From: Sporosarcina limicola
Lineage (GTDB): Bacteria; Bacillota; Bacilli; Bacillales_A; Planococcaceae
Direction of reading: 5' to 3'
Assembly (NCBI RefSeq): GCF_014873855.1
Contig: NZ_JADBEL010000010.1
Location: 62,001 to 126,000, forward strand
Length of the DNA: 64,000 bases
Part shown: piece after piece, positions 48,442-56,907 of the stretch
Layout of the letters: every line of letters begins with the position of its first letter
How positions within the stretch are numbered: position 1 is the first letter of the stretch
Translations under genes and position numbers: made by a program
The notes under the pieces: model-generated
Seen by the model: the letters and a program-made list of their open reading frames with translations, nothing else
The model's database searches: none
What the model was told of the DNA's origin: nothing

Positions 48442-49625
48442 AATTGAAATTAACACCGACAACACTTGGAAATCGCGTCGAATCAATCGATATGCTACGA
48501 GGATTTGCATTGCTCGGAATTTTTGTGGCGAATATGCTGTATTTCCAATTACCGTATCTTTATATGGATCCGTTCACATGGTTCAGTGAACCGAGTGATG
48601 TGGCGATGTTCAAGGGAATCAAAATTTTTGTAGAAGGCAGTTTTTATCCGATATTTGCGATACTATTCGGTTACGGGGTGAATATGCAGTATGAAAAGGC
48701 GGCTGCACTGGGCAATCCATTTGCTCCTATTATGGCGCGAAGGTTCGGAATCATGCTCTTGTTTGGTTTGTTTCATGCGTTATTCATTTGGTACGGGGAC
48801 ATATTGTTTACCTACGCACTAATGGGCTTCATCATGATTGCGTTCGTTAGAATTCCGAAGAAATGGATGTTGCCGATTGCATCGGTTCTGTACATCGTAC
48901 CGTCTGGACTAACGTATGTCGGCCTTTACTATTTGAATAAAATGGATCCGGACGCCCTGAGGGAAGGATATGCGAATATCCAACAGATTGAACTGTCCAT
49001 TAGTGCATACGCTAAGGGCACATATGGAGAAATTTTCGCATTCCGTTTCTCTGAATGGATTGTGTACGGGTTGGGCAGTTCATTGATGGCCTTCTTCTTC
49101 ATCTTGCCATTAATCATGATGGGTGCGGGGCTTTCAAAATGGAAAGTGATTGAGCGCGCTGGTGAGATGAAAGGCAAAATTGTAGGTGTGACAGTCGTTG
49201 CGCTTGCAGGAGGGATCTGGTTGAAGGCGATCCCGTTCATAGGGGCGCCGACGATAGATGCAATCACTTTACAAATGCAGTTTGGTGGCCCGATTTTGGC
49301 AGCTGGCTATGTAGGCATTATGCTTCTTCTATGCCAGATTCCGCTCTTCCGTACAGTGTTCCGTCCTGTATCGAAAGCCGGTCGGATGTCACTGACGACG
49401 TATATTACACAATCTATTATTGCGACAACTATCTTTTACGCTTATGGTTTTGGTCTATATGGCAAACTGGATTTGGCGACAGGAACATGGATTGCCGTAG
49501 GGGTATTCGCCATCCAAGTCATTTTCGCAGAACTATGGTTGTCGAAATTCAAGATGGGACCACTCGAGTGGGTTTGGCGGAAAGCGACATACGGAAAGAA
49601 GTTACCCCGCATTAACGGGCAGTAA
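48438..49625 (+). CDS. DUF418-family polytopic membrane protein
   Basis: A 395-residue protein starting in a 4-base overlap with addA (ATGA). RVESIDMLRGFALLGIFVANM is the typical DUF418/YeiB start, with about eight to ten membrane helices and the C-terminal DUF418 part (AGRMSLTTYITQSIIATTIFYAYGFGLYG; GPLEWVWRKATYGK). The distant acyltransferase-3 resemblance of this family suggests small-molecule or lipid modification, but function is not established. Overlap with addA implies cotranscription, not a shared role. Confidence 0.9.
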   Translation: MKLKLTPTTLGNRVESIDMLRGFALLGIFVANMLYFQLPYLYMDPFTWFSEPSDVAMFKGIKIFVEGSFYPIFAILFGYGVNMQYEKAAALGNPFAPIMARRFGIMLLFGLFHALFIWYGDILFTYALMGFIMIAFVRIPKKWMLPIASVLYIVPSGLTYVGLYYLNKMDPDALREGYANIQQIELSISAYAKGTYGEIFAFRFSEWIVYGLGSSLMAFFFILPLIMMGAGLSKWKVIERAGEMKGKIVGVTVVALAGGIWLKAIPFIGAPTIDAITLQMQFGGPILAAGYVGIMLLLCQIPLFRTVFRPVSKAGRMSLTTYITQSIIATTIFYAYGFGLYGKLDLATGTWIAVGVFAIQVIFAELWLSKFKMGPLEWVWRKATYGKKLPRINGQ

Positions 49626-49733
49626 ATCCCCACTGATTGAAGATTAACTTTACCGGATAAAGAGGGGAAAGGGCGTTAATTGTCGTAATAATAAGGCTAA
49701 GGGTATTAATAGAATGAAGGGATGGGCTTACAG

Positions 49734-50633
49734 ATGAAATTATTGTCGTTCCGTTGCAAGGGTAAGACGTTGTTTGGTCCGAAAGTGAAGAGGGAAGAAG
49801 CGGTGTGGGATGTGCTAGCCATTGCAGAAGCATCTGGTGTTACTGATTTCCCACAGACAATCACGGAAGGTATCGCATTCGGGATGGATTTTGTCGAAAA
49901 GATTAGAAGATTGGTAGAACAAGCCGGGAAGGATGAGAATCTCGACCGTTTTAAATATGCATTCACGGCGATTGAGTGGCTTGCACCGATTCCGAGAACG
50001 CCAAAAAATGTCCTTTGCGTTGGCAAGAACTATGCGGACCATGCAGCAGAAATGGGAGCGGAAGCACCACCTGAAAAGATGATGATTTTCACGAAATCTC
50101 CAACAGCTATTGCGGCGGATGAACAAGATTTGCCAATCCATGAAGATGTGACGAATAGTCTTGATTATGAAGGGGAACTTGCGGTTGTCATTAGTAAGAA
50201 AGGTCGTAATATCCCAAAACAGCTTGCCTATGATTACATCTTCGGTTATACAATTGCAAACGATATTACGGCACGTGATGTTCAAGTGGCTCATAAGCAA
50301 TTTTTTCTTGGGAAAAGCTTGGATGGTTCGTGTCCAATGGGGCCTTATATCGTTACTAAGAATGAAATTCCAGATGCACATAATCTATCGATTGTGACGA
50401 AAGTGAATGATGATGTGAGACAAAACGGTAATACCGCATCAATGATCTTCAAAATCGATGAGTTGATTGCGGAAATCTCTCGTTATGTAACGCTTGAACC
50501 AGGTGATGTCATTTTGACGGGAACTCCTGCTGGCGTTGGGAAAGGAATGACGCCGCCGATGTATTTGAAAAAAGGAGATAGGGTAAAAGTTTCAATCGAA
50601 GGCATTGGTACACTTGTTAATACGTTCGTTTGA
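49734..50633 (+). CDS. Fumarylacetoacetate hydrolase (FAH) family enzyme
   Basis: A 299-residue protein. After an N-terminal domain of about 85 residues, the FAH core shows NVLCVGKNYADHAAEMG, the metal-binding acidic residues in SLDYEGELAVVI, NDITARDVQ, GKSLDGSCPMGPYIV and GDVILTGTPAGVG. Members hydrolyse or decarboxylate beta-diketo or oxaloacetate-type acids with Mg or Mn; the exact substrate cannot be read from sequence. An in-frame ATG 12 bases upstream forms part of the ribosome site (AAGGGATGG), so ATG 49734 is preferred. It appears to be transcribed alone. Confidence 0.9.
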   Translation: MKLLSFRCKGKTLFGPKVKREEAVWDVLAIAEASGVTDFPQTITEGIAFGMDFVEKIRRLVEQAGKDENLDRFKYAFTAIEWLAPIPRTPKNVLCVGKNYADHAAEMGAEAPPEKMMIFTKSPTAIAADEQDLPIHEDVTNSLDYEGELAVVISKKGRNIPKQLAYDYIFGYTIANDITARDVQVAHKQFFLGKSLDGSCPMGPYIVTKNEIPDAHNLSIVTKVNDDVRQNGNTASMIFKIDELIAEISRYVTLEPGDVILTGTPAGVGKGMTPPMYLKKGDRVKVSIEGIGTLVNTFV

Positions 50634-50708
50634 GTCTCTTTCTTTCCGAGACTATTAACAGTGTGATACGATTACTAGGTACGATTACTAACGAATGAGG
50701 TGACTATT

Positions 50709-51083
50709 TTGGACGCATTATCAACCACGACACATCTTCATATTTTCACATGGGTTGTCGGAATCATTTTCTTCCTTGTTGCAGCAATGATGGCAAACGG
50801 GTCAAAGGGTCAAAAAATTTCGCATATGATTGCGCGCTTGTTTTATATTTTGATTCTTGTCTCTGGCGCATTGCTTTTCTTTAAATACTCAAGCAATGAT
50901 GCAATGCTCTATGGCGTTAAGTTTTTATTAGGCTTTCTAACAATCGGAATGATGGAAATGGTACTGGTTCGTTCTCAAAAAGGGGAAAAAGTTACGACTT
51001 TCTGGATTCTATTCTTTGTGTTCCTTATTGCGACGTTGTTCCTCGGATTCAAACTACCGGTAGGTATTACCTGGTTCGCTTAA
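50709..51083 (+). CDS. yisL: YisL-family (UPF0344) small membrane protein
   Basis: A 124-residue protein with four hydrophobic helices. THLHIFTWVVGIIFFLVA and KISHMIARLFYILILVSGALLF, then GMMEMVLVRSQKG, match B. subtilis YisL closely in pattern and length (118). Function is unknown. The start is taken as TTG 50709 after GAGGTGA, because an in-frame GTG nine bases upstream lies inside that ribosome site. A FAH-family gene also precedes yisL in Bacillus as far as I recall. Confidence 0.85.
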   Translation: MDALSTTTHLHIFTWVVGIIFFLVAAMMANGSKGQKISHMIARLFYILILVSGALLFFKYSSNDAMLYGVKFLLGFLTIGMMEMVLVRSQKGEKVTTFWILFFVFLIATLFLGFKLPVGITWFA

Positions 51084-51109
51084 GCATAAAGAAATAATTG
51101 ATGAATGAG

Positions 51110-51148
51110 ACGCCTGCTGGCCACTATTGCCGGCAGGTGTTTTTTTCT
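51110..51148 (+). terminator. Terminator of yisL
   Basis: ACGCCTGC-TGGC faces GCC-GGCAGGTGT, followed by seven T residues. Confidence 0.88.
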
Positions 51149-51521
51149 TGTCTAGCTTCAGGCGCCAGATGCTCGGGTCATAAGTTGGTCCGACTTTGCG
51201 GCAAAGGGACGCCACTTCGTCAGCCCACCTTATGCCTGTCGCATCTAAACGGCGCCTTCCGCTTTTCTTTTATGTCTAGCTTCAGGCGCCAGATGCTCGG
51301 GTCATAAGTTGGTCCGACTTTGCGGCAAAGGGACGCCACTTCGTCAGCCCACCTTATGCCTGTCGCATCTAAACGGCGCCTTCCGCTTTTCTTTTATGTC
51401 TAGCTTCAGGCGCCAGATGCTCGGGTCATAAGTTGGTCCGACTTTGCGGCAAAGGGACGCCGCTTTGTCAGCCCACCTTATGCCTGTCGCATCTAAACGG
51501 CGTCTTCCGCTTTTCATTTTT
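51149..51521. repeat. Three tandem copies of a 124-bp palindromic repeat
   Basis: Copies start at 51151, 51275 and 51399 (TCTAGCTTCAGGCGCC) and end TCCGCTTTTC. They are almost identical; copy 3 differs at a few positions. Each copy folds on itself: AGGCGCC-AGATGC against GCATCT-AAACGGCGCC, and GGTC(A)TAAG-type against CCTTATGCC, with GCGGCAAAGGGACGCC inside. Single copies of this GTCTAGCT...GGCGCCTTCCGCTTTT element are common between genes in Bacillaceae and Planococcaceae; a tandem trio is less usual. An inverted relative lies at 56.6 kb. Confidence 0.92.
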
Positions 51522-51636
51522 CACAATATCGCCCTATTTTAAGTGAAGGGGTACGTTTATTAATTTAAACAATGGCGGCAACGGGTCACGTTTGGTAAAA
51601 TGACGGATAGACAGCTTGTTTTGAGGAGGTTATTTT

Positions 51637-53085
51637 GTGAAAGTGAATAGATGGTTTGGACTTATTGCTACAGTGTTATTGTTTGTTACTACGCTACAAC
51701 CGGCTAGGGTACTTGCGGAAACAGAAAGAACGATTGCTGACGAAAGTATCTATGATTTACTTGTCGATCGGTTTAATAACGGCGATGGCCAAAATGATAT
51801 AGATGTAAATTCACAGGATAGTAGTGCGTTCAATGGCGGAGATTTCCTGGGAATTTCATTGAGGTTGCAACATATTATTGATATGGGTTTCACGACAATT
51901 TCACTGGGTCCAGTTTTTCAAACAGAATCATATGATGGCAGTAAAGTGCTTGATTATACGAAGTTAGAGCCGCATTTTGGCACAGATGAGGATTTCGTGG
52001 GAATGCTTAAGGAAATCCATGATAATAAACTTCTTGCAATCGCTGATTTTCCGCTTGGCGGAGTGAGTGTCAATCATGTATGGGCGAATGAGGGAACTGC
52101 AAAAATGATTCCTTCGTCTAACGGTACAATCGATTGGGATGGTACGGACGTTGATACTCAAAAAAGATTGAAAGAAGCCGTCGTCAATTTTGTGGAAACG
52201 TATAAGTTGGACGGAGTACGCTTGACGAAGTTGAATAAAATTGATTCGCAATTTTTGAATGATATTATTGCGGCTGTAAAGGTAGCGAAGCCAGGTATTT
52301 ATGTTTTGACGAATGAAGAGAGCGATGCAGATTTCGACGCTATGCCAAATATCGAAAAGATGAATGCATTAAGACATTCTTTTGTAAAATTTGATGCAGA
52401 CACTTCGCCACTTGCTTTATTTACAAATGAAAGCAACAAGGAACTGGTCCAATTCGATGAGTTGACAGGAGCGCGTTATACTTATGATATCGTAGAGGCA
52501 AGAATGTTCCCGCCGACGAGATGGAAACTAGCAGCGACGGCTTTATTCACGATGCCAGGTACGCCAATCATGCCCTATGGAACTGAAATAGCGGTGAATG
52601 GGGGAAAGGCACCGGATAGTCATCAGCTGTTGAATTTTAAAACGGAGATGGAATTGAAAGATTTTATAGGGAATATGAATACATTACGCAATAAATCTGA
52701 AGCATTTCGCACTGGGGATTTCGAAGTTTTGCATAATGAAGGCGGATTTACGGTATTTAAGCGTTCATCCGATAAAGAAACATGGATTATTGCGTTAAAT
52801 AATTCAACAAAAACTGCAAACTTTGAAATACCAAAAGAAGTAATCGGTGAGAATAAAAAGCTTCGGGGTGTGCTTGATGGAGATCGAGTGAATGAATCAA
52901 AAGATGGAAAGTTCCGTGTCGTATTGGAACGTGAGCTTGCTGAAATCTATATTGCAGATGAAGATAAGGGCTTCAACACCGCTTATCTAATTGCATCGAT
53001 TATGGTGTATGTGCTATTCCTTGGATTCCTCTTTACTGTTTGGAGAAAAGGTAGAAAGAGCCGAAAAGATGGAGTGACGAAGTAA
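51637..53085 (+). CDS. Membrane-anchored GH13 alpha-amylase-like protein with degenerate active site
   Basis: A 482-residue protein with signal peptide (residues 1-27), GH13 barrel (IYDLLVDRFNNGDGQND; FNGGDFLGISLRLQHIIDMGFTTISLGPVF; LLAIADFPLGGVSVNH; FTMPGTPIMPYGTE), a small beta domain (about 365-440), and a C-terminal helix (about 448-470) followed by a basic tail, giving one anchor with the barrel outside. Region II, normally G(F/V)R-x-D, reads GVRLTKL, so the nucleophile Asp is Thr; region IV (NHD) is not recognisable. Only a possible Glu (TNEE) remains. It is likely a non-hydrolytic carbohydrate- or wall-binding protein. The start follows GAGGAGG. Confidence 0.85.
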   Translation: MKVNRWFGLIATVLLFVTTLQPARVLAETERTIADESIYDLLVDRFNNGDGQNDIDVNSQDSSAFNGGDFLGISLRLQHIIDMGFTTISLGPVFQTESYDGSKVLDYTKLEPHFGTDEDFVGMLKEIHDNKLLAIADFPLGGVSVNHVWANEGTAKMIPSSNGTIDWDGTDVDTQKRLKEAVVNFVETYKLDGVRLTKLNKIDSQFLNDIIAAVKVAKPGIYVLTNEESDADFDAMPNIEKMNALRHSFVKFDADTSPLALFTNESNKELVQFDELTGARYTYDIVEARMFPPTRWKLAATALFTMPGTPIMPYGTEIAVNGGKAPDSHQLLNFKTEMELKDFIGNMNTLRNKSEAFRTGDFEVLHNEGGFTVFKRSSDKETWIIALNNSTKTANFEIPKEVIGENKKLRGVLDGDRVNESKDGKFRVVLERELAEIYIADEDKGFNTAYLIASIMVYVLFLGFLFTVWRKGRKSRKDGVTK

Positions 53086-53111
53086 TTCGGTCTGCTTCTT
53101 AATTTTAACAA

Positions 53112-53147
53112 CAAAAAACCATGGACTTTAAATTGTCCATGGTTTTT
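53112..53147 (+). terminator. Terminator of the GH13 gene
   Basis: AAAAAACCATGGAC pairs perfectly with GTCCATGGTTTTTT. Confidence 0.92.
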
Positions 53148-53185
53148 TGTGCATAATAGAAAACACTTTGGTAACAAATCATCGC

Positions 53186-53508
53186 CGCGAGCGACCAATA
53201 AAGGGATCAAGCGACCAATTAAGCAAACAAGCGACCAATTAAGCAAACAAGCGACCAATTAAGCAAACAAGCGACCAATTCTACAAGCGAAGCGACCGAT
53301 TAATGAAACAAGCGACCGATTAAGCAAGCGAAGCGACCGATTAAGCAAGCAAGCGACCAATTCCACAAGCGAAGCGACCAATTAATGAAACAAGCGACCA
53401 ATTAAGCAAACAAGCGACCGTTTCTACAAGCGAAGCGACCAATTAATGAAACAAGCGACCATTTCCACAAGCGAAGCGACCAATTAAGCAAACAAGCGAC
53501 CAATGTCA
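53186..53508 (+). repeat. AGCGAC-core phased array, 16 cores
   Basis: Cores at 53190, 53210, 53230, 53250, 53270, 53291, 53311, 53332, 53352, 53373, 53393, 53413, 53434, 53454, 53475 and 53495: every step is 20 or 21 bp. The usual unit is AAGCGACCAATTAAGCAAAC; 21-bp steps coincide with an AAGCGAAGCGAC junction. It lies in the convergent gap between the GH13 gene and degV, bounded by terminators on both sides. Confidence 0.93.
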
Positions 53509-53520
53509 TAGATTTTATTA

Positions 53521-53572
53521 AAAAGAGCCTTCTTTATACCGGGTGATATCCGGTTTAAAGAAGGCTCTTTGC
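53521..53572. terminator. Terminator of degV (minus strand)
   Basis: AAAGAGCCTTCTTT pairs with AAAGAAGGCTCTTT around an inner ACCGG/CCGGT hairpin. On the minus strand it is followed by T-rich sequence. Confidence 0.88.
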
Positions 53573-53594
53573 TTTTAGTACGATTTAAACGAAA

Positions 53595-54449
53595 TCAGTC
53601 ATTCAATTTATTCAAGAAAAATACAGCAACTGTACCAGGACCTGCATGGGAACCGACAACAGAGCCAATAAGGTGGATTTCGATATTTTTCGGTTGGAAC
53701 ATTTCTTGAACTAACGATTGTAGTTCGAGTGCGATGCTTTCGTCATCCCCATGGCTAATCGCAATGGTTTGTTCGGCTAGATGATCGCCACGTTCTGCCA
53801 TTAAATCGACAATACGACGCAACACTTTTTTACGTCCACGATGTTTTTCAATTGGGACAAGTTTCCCACCTTCGACGTGAAGAAGGGGCTTAATATTTAA
53901 CAGTCCCCCAATGAACGCGCTTGCTTTCGAAACACGTCCACCACGTGCCATATAATCAAGGTCTTCCACTGTGAATAGATGCTCCATATGTCCCGCCATT
54001 GAACGTATTTTTCGTTCAATCGTCCGGACGTCGTCTCCAGCCTCACGAAGTCGAACCGCTTCTTTTACAAGAAGTCCATATCCAAGAGATGCACATCTTG
54101 AATCGATAATAACAAGATTCATAGTCGGATTCGTTTCTTTCACCTGATCCCGAATCATGACAGCGGTACTATGTGTTCCTGATAATTCTGAGGAAAAGGT
54201 GATGTAGATGCCGTCTTCTCTGAATTTCGCGAGCTCTTTCCACATTTTAAGAAATAATTCTGGAGAAGCCTGTGAAGTTTTTGGTTGTTTACCGTTTCGG
54301 ATCGCTTTATATACTTCTTTTGAATCGATTGACACAATATCATCGTACTCTTTATCATCGATGAGGACGCGTAATGGGATGAGTGTTACGTCGTTCTCTT
54401 CAAAAAATGATTTGGGCAAATCACAGGCGCTATCCGCAAAAATCCTCAT
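53595..54449 (-). CDS. DegV family fatty-acid-binding protein
   Basis: A 284-residue protein of the DegV/FakB family. RIFADSACDLPKSFFEENDVTLIPL and FSSELSGTHSTA carry the fatty-acid carboxylate contacts; LDYMARGGRVSKASAFIGGLLNIKPLL and GSVVGSHAGPGTVAVFF complete the two-lobe fold. FakB proteins present fatty acids to the kinase FakA for phosphorylation and phospholipid synthesis. The start follows GGAGGG. It is followed upstream on the same strand by a Cof-type phosphatase gene with a gap of 27 bases, so the two are likely cotranscribed. Confidence 0.92.
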   Translation of the reverse strand: MRIFADSACDLPKSFFEENDVTLIPLRVLIDDKEYDDIVSIDSKEVYKAIRNGKQPKTSQASPELFLKMWKELAKFREDGIYITFSSELSGTHSTAVMIRDQVKETNPTMNLVIIDSRCASLGYGLLVKEAVRLREAGDDVRTIERKIRSMAGHMEHLFTVEDLDYMARGGRVSKASAFIGGLLNIKPLLHVEGGKLVPIEKHRGRKKVLRRIVDLMAERGDHLAEQTIAISHGDDESIALELQSLVQEMFQPKNIEIHLIGSVVGSHAGPGTVAVFFLNKLND

Positions 54450-54476
54450 TAAATTCCCTCCAATGAAAAAATAGGT

Positions 54477-55286
54477 TTAGTTCAAGTGTAACCGCTCAAT
54501 GAGCACTCGCGCAATACCATCTTCGTTATTGGTCGAAGTCACTTCATCCGCAATTGATTTCAATTGATCGATCCCATTGCCCATTGCGACTCCTACTCCA
54601 GCGTAGTCAATCATTTCAAGATCGTTATCTTCATCACCGAATGCAATGATTCGTTCTTTAGGAATATCCATCCATTTGGAAACATGTGAAATACCCACTG
54701 CTTTATTCAACCCGTGTCTGACAATCTCAATAACATCCCACGGAGCACCCCAACGCCTATGATCAATCACTTCAGCGTGAACGTCACCGAGATGGCGTCG
54801 GATTGGATTGACTGTGTCCGATTCGGCTTGAATGAGTAAACTCGTAGGATTGTCTTGTAAATAGTGACGGATATCCCCTTCTGTGATTCGGGGACCGCCA
54901 AAGCCAAATATATCGAGCAGTTTTTCATCATGATAGTGCATGTAGACATCATCCATCACTTCTGCGACAATATTTTGAAAAGAAAATGCCTGCATCGCCT
55001 CGATGACTTCGTTAACGACCGATAGTGAAATCGTTTCATGGATTGTTTTCCAAGATCGGTCACCTGGGTGATGGACGAATGCTCCGTTAAAATTGACAAT
55101 CGGGGTTTTAAGTCCAAGCTGACGGTAATAGATTTCACTGGCGCGGTAAGGTCTTCCAGTTGCAATCATGATGTGATGGCCTTGCCCCTCCGCCTTTTTT
55201 AGCGTTTGTAGTGTCTTATCGGATATGACTTTTTCATCTGTAAGTAACGTCCCGTCAAGATCAAGGACAATTAAATGCGGCTTCAA
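54477..55286 (-). CDS. Cof-type HAD-superfamily phosphatase
   Basis: A 269-residue HAD IIB hydrolase. Motif I LIVLDLDGTLL supplies both catalytic Asp residues, ATGRPY is motif II, and GDEDNDLEMIDYAGVGVAMGNG contains motif IV and the metal site. Such enzymes dephosphorylate sugar phosphates or cofactors such as FMN and PLP precursors; the substrate is not predictable. The frame extends 75 bases upstream, but TTG 55286, seven bases after GAAGGAGG, is the best start and gives the family N-terminus. A second TTG adjoining it is possible. Confidence 0.9.
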   Translation of the reverse strand: MKPHLIVLDLDGTLLTDEKVISDKTLQTLKKAEGQGHHIMIATGRPYRASEIYYRQLGLKTPIVNFNGAFVHHPGDRSWKTIHETISLSVVNEVIEAMQAFSFQNIVAEVMDDVYMHYHDEKLLDIFGFGGPRITEGDIRHYLQDNPTSLLIQAESDTVNPIRRHLGDVHAEVIDHRRWGAPWDVIEIVRHGLNKAVGISHVSKWMDIPKERIIAFGDEDNDLEMIDYAGVGVAMGNGIDQLKSIADEVTSTNNEDGIARVLIERLHLN

Positions 55287-55416
55287 CAAAACGCCTCCTT
55301 CTATTAGGTAGTCTATCGTTAACACACTATCCAAGTCAAAAAATCCTGTCATGTGAAACAACCTTTTTGTTTTTTTAGAAAAACTTTGTTACGCTAAATT
55401 GAAAAGGTAAAGGGGA

Positions 55417-56196
55417 GTGTTTGTCATAATTGTTCATGAAGAGATGTGGGGTAACGTCCCTTTATTACATATAGTGGGTGAAGATTTAAAAGACAAGCAA
55501 GTTCCGGTTATCATTTTTCTGCACGGTTTCACAAGTGCCAAGGAGCATAATCTGCATTATGCATATAATATGGCGAACAAAGGCTTGCGCGTATTATTAC
55601 CAGATGCACATCTTCATGGTGCTCGTCATGAAAATCTCGATGATGTACAACTAAGTCTTCGATTTTGGGAAATCGTTCTTACTTCGATTGAAGAGGTTCG
55701 TTTCATGCACCAGGAGCTTAAGGAACGTGGGATTCTTGCTGAAGGAAACATTGGTTTGGGAGGAACATCGATGGGTGGTATTACGACGTTCGGTTGTCTT
55801 ACTGCCTATAAATGGATTGATGCAGCGGCTATCATGATGGGGGCGCCGGGGTTTGTTCAACTCGCGAAAGCACAAATGGCTCAATTTGAACGACGTGGAT
55901 TCGAGCTGCCAATTACTGCTGAAGAAAAACAATCGTTACTCAATGCACTGGCCCTATTCGATCTAACGAAACACCCTGGTTCATTGGATAAAAGACCCGT
56001 CTACTTTTGGCATGGCCAACAAGATACGATGGTACCATATGATCCTACATTCAATTTTTACAAAGTGGTGAAAAAAGATTATGCGGATGTACCTGAACGG
56101 ATTGAATTTGATTCGGAGGAGAATGCGGGGCATAGCGTTACGAGAGCAGGCATGCTGAAATCCGCGGAATGGCTTGCAAGACATTTGAATGAATGA
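55417..56196 (+). CDS. yitV: YitV-like alpha/beta-hydrolase (esterase)
   Basis: A 259-residue serine hydrolase. IIFLHGFTSAKEHNLHYAY is the oxyanion region, GLGGTSMGGITTFG the nucleophile elbow (Ser about 120), WHGQQDTMVPYDPT supplies the Asp and ENAGHSVTRA the His, so the triad is complete. It closely resembles B. subtilis YitV in layout and length, and yitW-like follows as in B. subtilis. The start is uncertain: GTG 55417 is the first in-frame start codon but sits one base after its AAAGGGGA site; a non-AUG codon slightly downstream could be used. Confidence 0.87.
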   Translation: MFVIIVHEEMWGNVPLLHIVGEDLKDKQVPVIIFLHGFTSAKEHNLHYAYNMANKGLRVLLPDAHLHGARHENLDDVQLSLRFWEIVLTSIEEVRFMHQELKERGILAEGNIGLGGTSMGGITTFGCLTAYKWIDAAAIMMGAPGFVQLAKAQMAQFERRGFELPITAEEKQSLLNALALFDLTKHPGSLDKRPVYFWHGQQDTMVPYDPTFNFYKVVKKDYADVPERIEFDSEENAGHSVTRAGMLKSAEWLARHLNE

Positions 56197-56247
56197 GTTC
56201 GTCTCTGTTATGATAAAGCTAGCAACTGGATAGAGAGGGGTTTGAAT

Positions 56248-56556
56248 ATGAGTCAGGATATGAAAGATAGCATGATGGGTGCTCTTGAAAATGTAATCGA
56301 TCCGGAACTTGGTGTCGATATCGTAAATTTAGGACTCGTTTATGATGTTGAGTTGGATGAAGAAGGCACGTCTAAAGTAACGATGACACTTACGTCAATG
56401 GGTTGTCCTATGGGGCCGCAGATTGTTGCGAACATTAAACAGGAACTGATGGAACTCCCGGAAGTAAAAGATGTTGATGTCAATGTCGTATGGAGTCCGC
56501 CATGGTCAAGGGACAATATGTCTCGCTATGCTAAAATGGCACTTGGTGTAAGATAA
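56248..56556 (+). CDS. yitW: YitW-like metal-sulfur cluster assembly factor (MIP18 family)
   Basis: A 102-residue protein: ALENVIDPELGVDIVNLGLVYDV and TMTLTSMGCPMGPQI with its single conserved Cys, then VNVVWSPPWSRDNMS, define the MIP18/PaaD/SufT-related family that helps load Fe-S clusters. An upstream in-frame TTG extends the frame by two codons; ATG 56248, seven bases after GAGAGGGG, is preferred. It probably shares a transcript with the yitV-like gene. Confidence 0.92.
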   Translation: MSQDMKDSMMGALENVIDPELGVDIVNLGLVYDVELDEEGTSKVTMTLTSMGCPMGPQIVANIKQELMELPEVKDVDVNVVWSPPWSRDNMSRYAKMALGVR

Positions 56557-56569
56557 TATAAGGAACGCA

Positions 56570-56760
56570 ACCGAAGATCGCGACGTCGTGTCGTAAAGGT
56601 TTCATGACCTACATCTTATAGGTCTAATCGGAAGGCACCGTTTAGCCTCGACAAATAGGAGGGATGAAATTCAATCCAATCCCTCCCTGCTGGAAGGCCT
56701 TTATAAACAGGACTGAAGCGTATCGAGAGGCTGGTGCCTGTAGCTAGACTAGACAATATA
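56570..56760 (-). repeat. Dispersed palindromic repeat, minus-strand relative of the 51.2-kb element
   Basis: Read on the minus strand it begins GTCTAGCTACAGGC(A)CCAG and later contains GGTGCCTTCCG, matching the ends of the 51.15-kb units, with an inserted GGAGGGATTGGATTGAA / TTCATCCCTCC block like those near 0.8 and 60.5 kb. It fills the gap between yitW and the next terminator. Confidence 0.65.
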
Positions 56761-56772
56761 ACGAACGTAATT

Positions 56773-56815
56773 AAAGGCTGTATGACTTTCATAAGAAGTC
56801 ATACAGCCTTTTTTG
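56773..56815 (+). terminator. Terminator downstream of yitVW
   Basis: A perfect 16-bp stem, AAAGGCTGTATGACTT with its complement, then TTTT. It lies after the repeat, so the yitVW transcript probably includes the repeat. Confidence 0.9.
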
Positions 56816-56830
56816 AGTAAAACAAATCAC

Positions 56831-56888
56831 TTTACATCATGGTAAAAACATACTATAATTTAATTAATCAAAGATAGTCAAAGTCAAA
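56831..56888 (+). promoter_or_regulatory. Sigma-A promoter with CtsR-like heat-shock operator
   Basis: TTTACA (56831-56836), 17 bases, TATAAT (56854-56859). Directly downstream is AATCAAA-GAT-AGTCAAA (56866-56882), one base off the CtsR heptad repeat (A/G)GTCAAA-NAN-(A/G)GTCAAA, with a third GTCAAA adjoining (56883-56888). CtsR represses clp genes at normal temperature in low-GC Gram-positives, and its site overlapping the transcription start fits the clp gene that follows. Confidence 0.82.
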
Positions 56889-56907
56889 CACTAGGGAGCT
56901 GATGTAC

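Noticed and set aside
51098..51307. 69-residue frame rich in Arg and Cys after yisL
   Set aside because: It consists of the yisL terminator plus the first 124-bp repeat and lacks a ribosome site.
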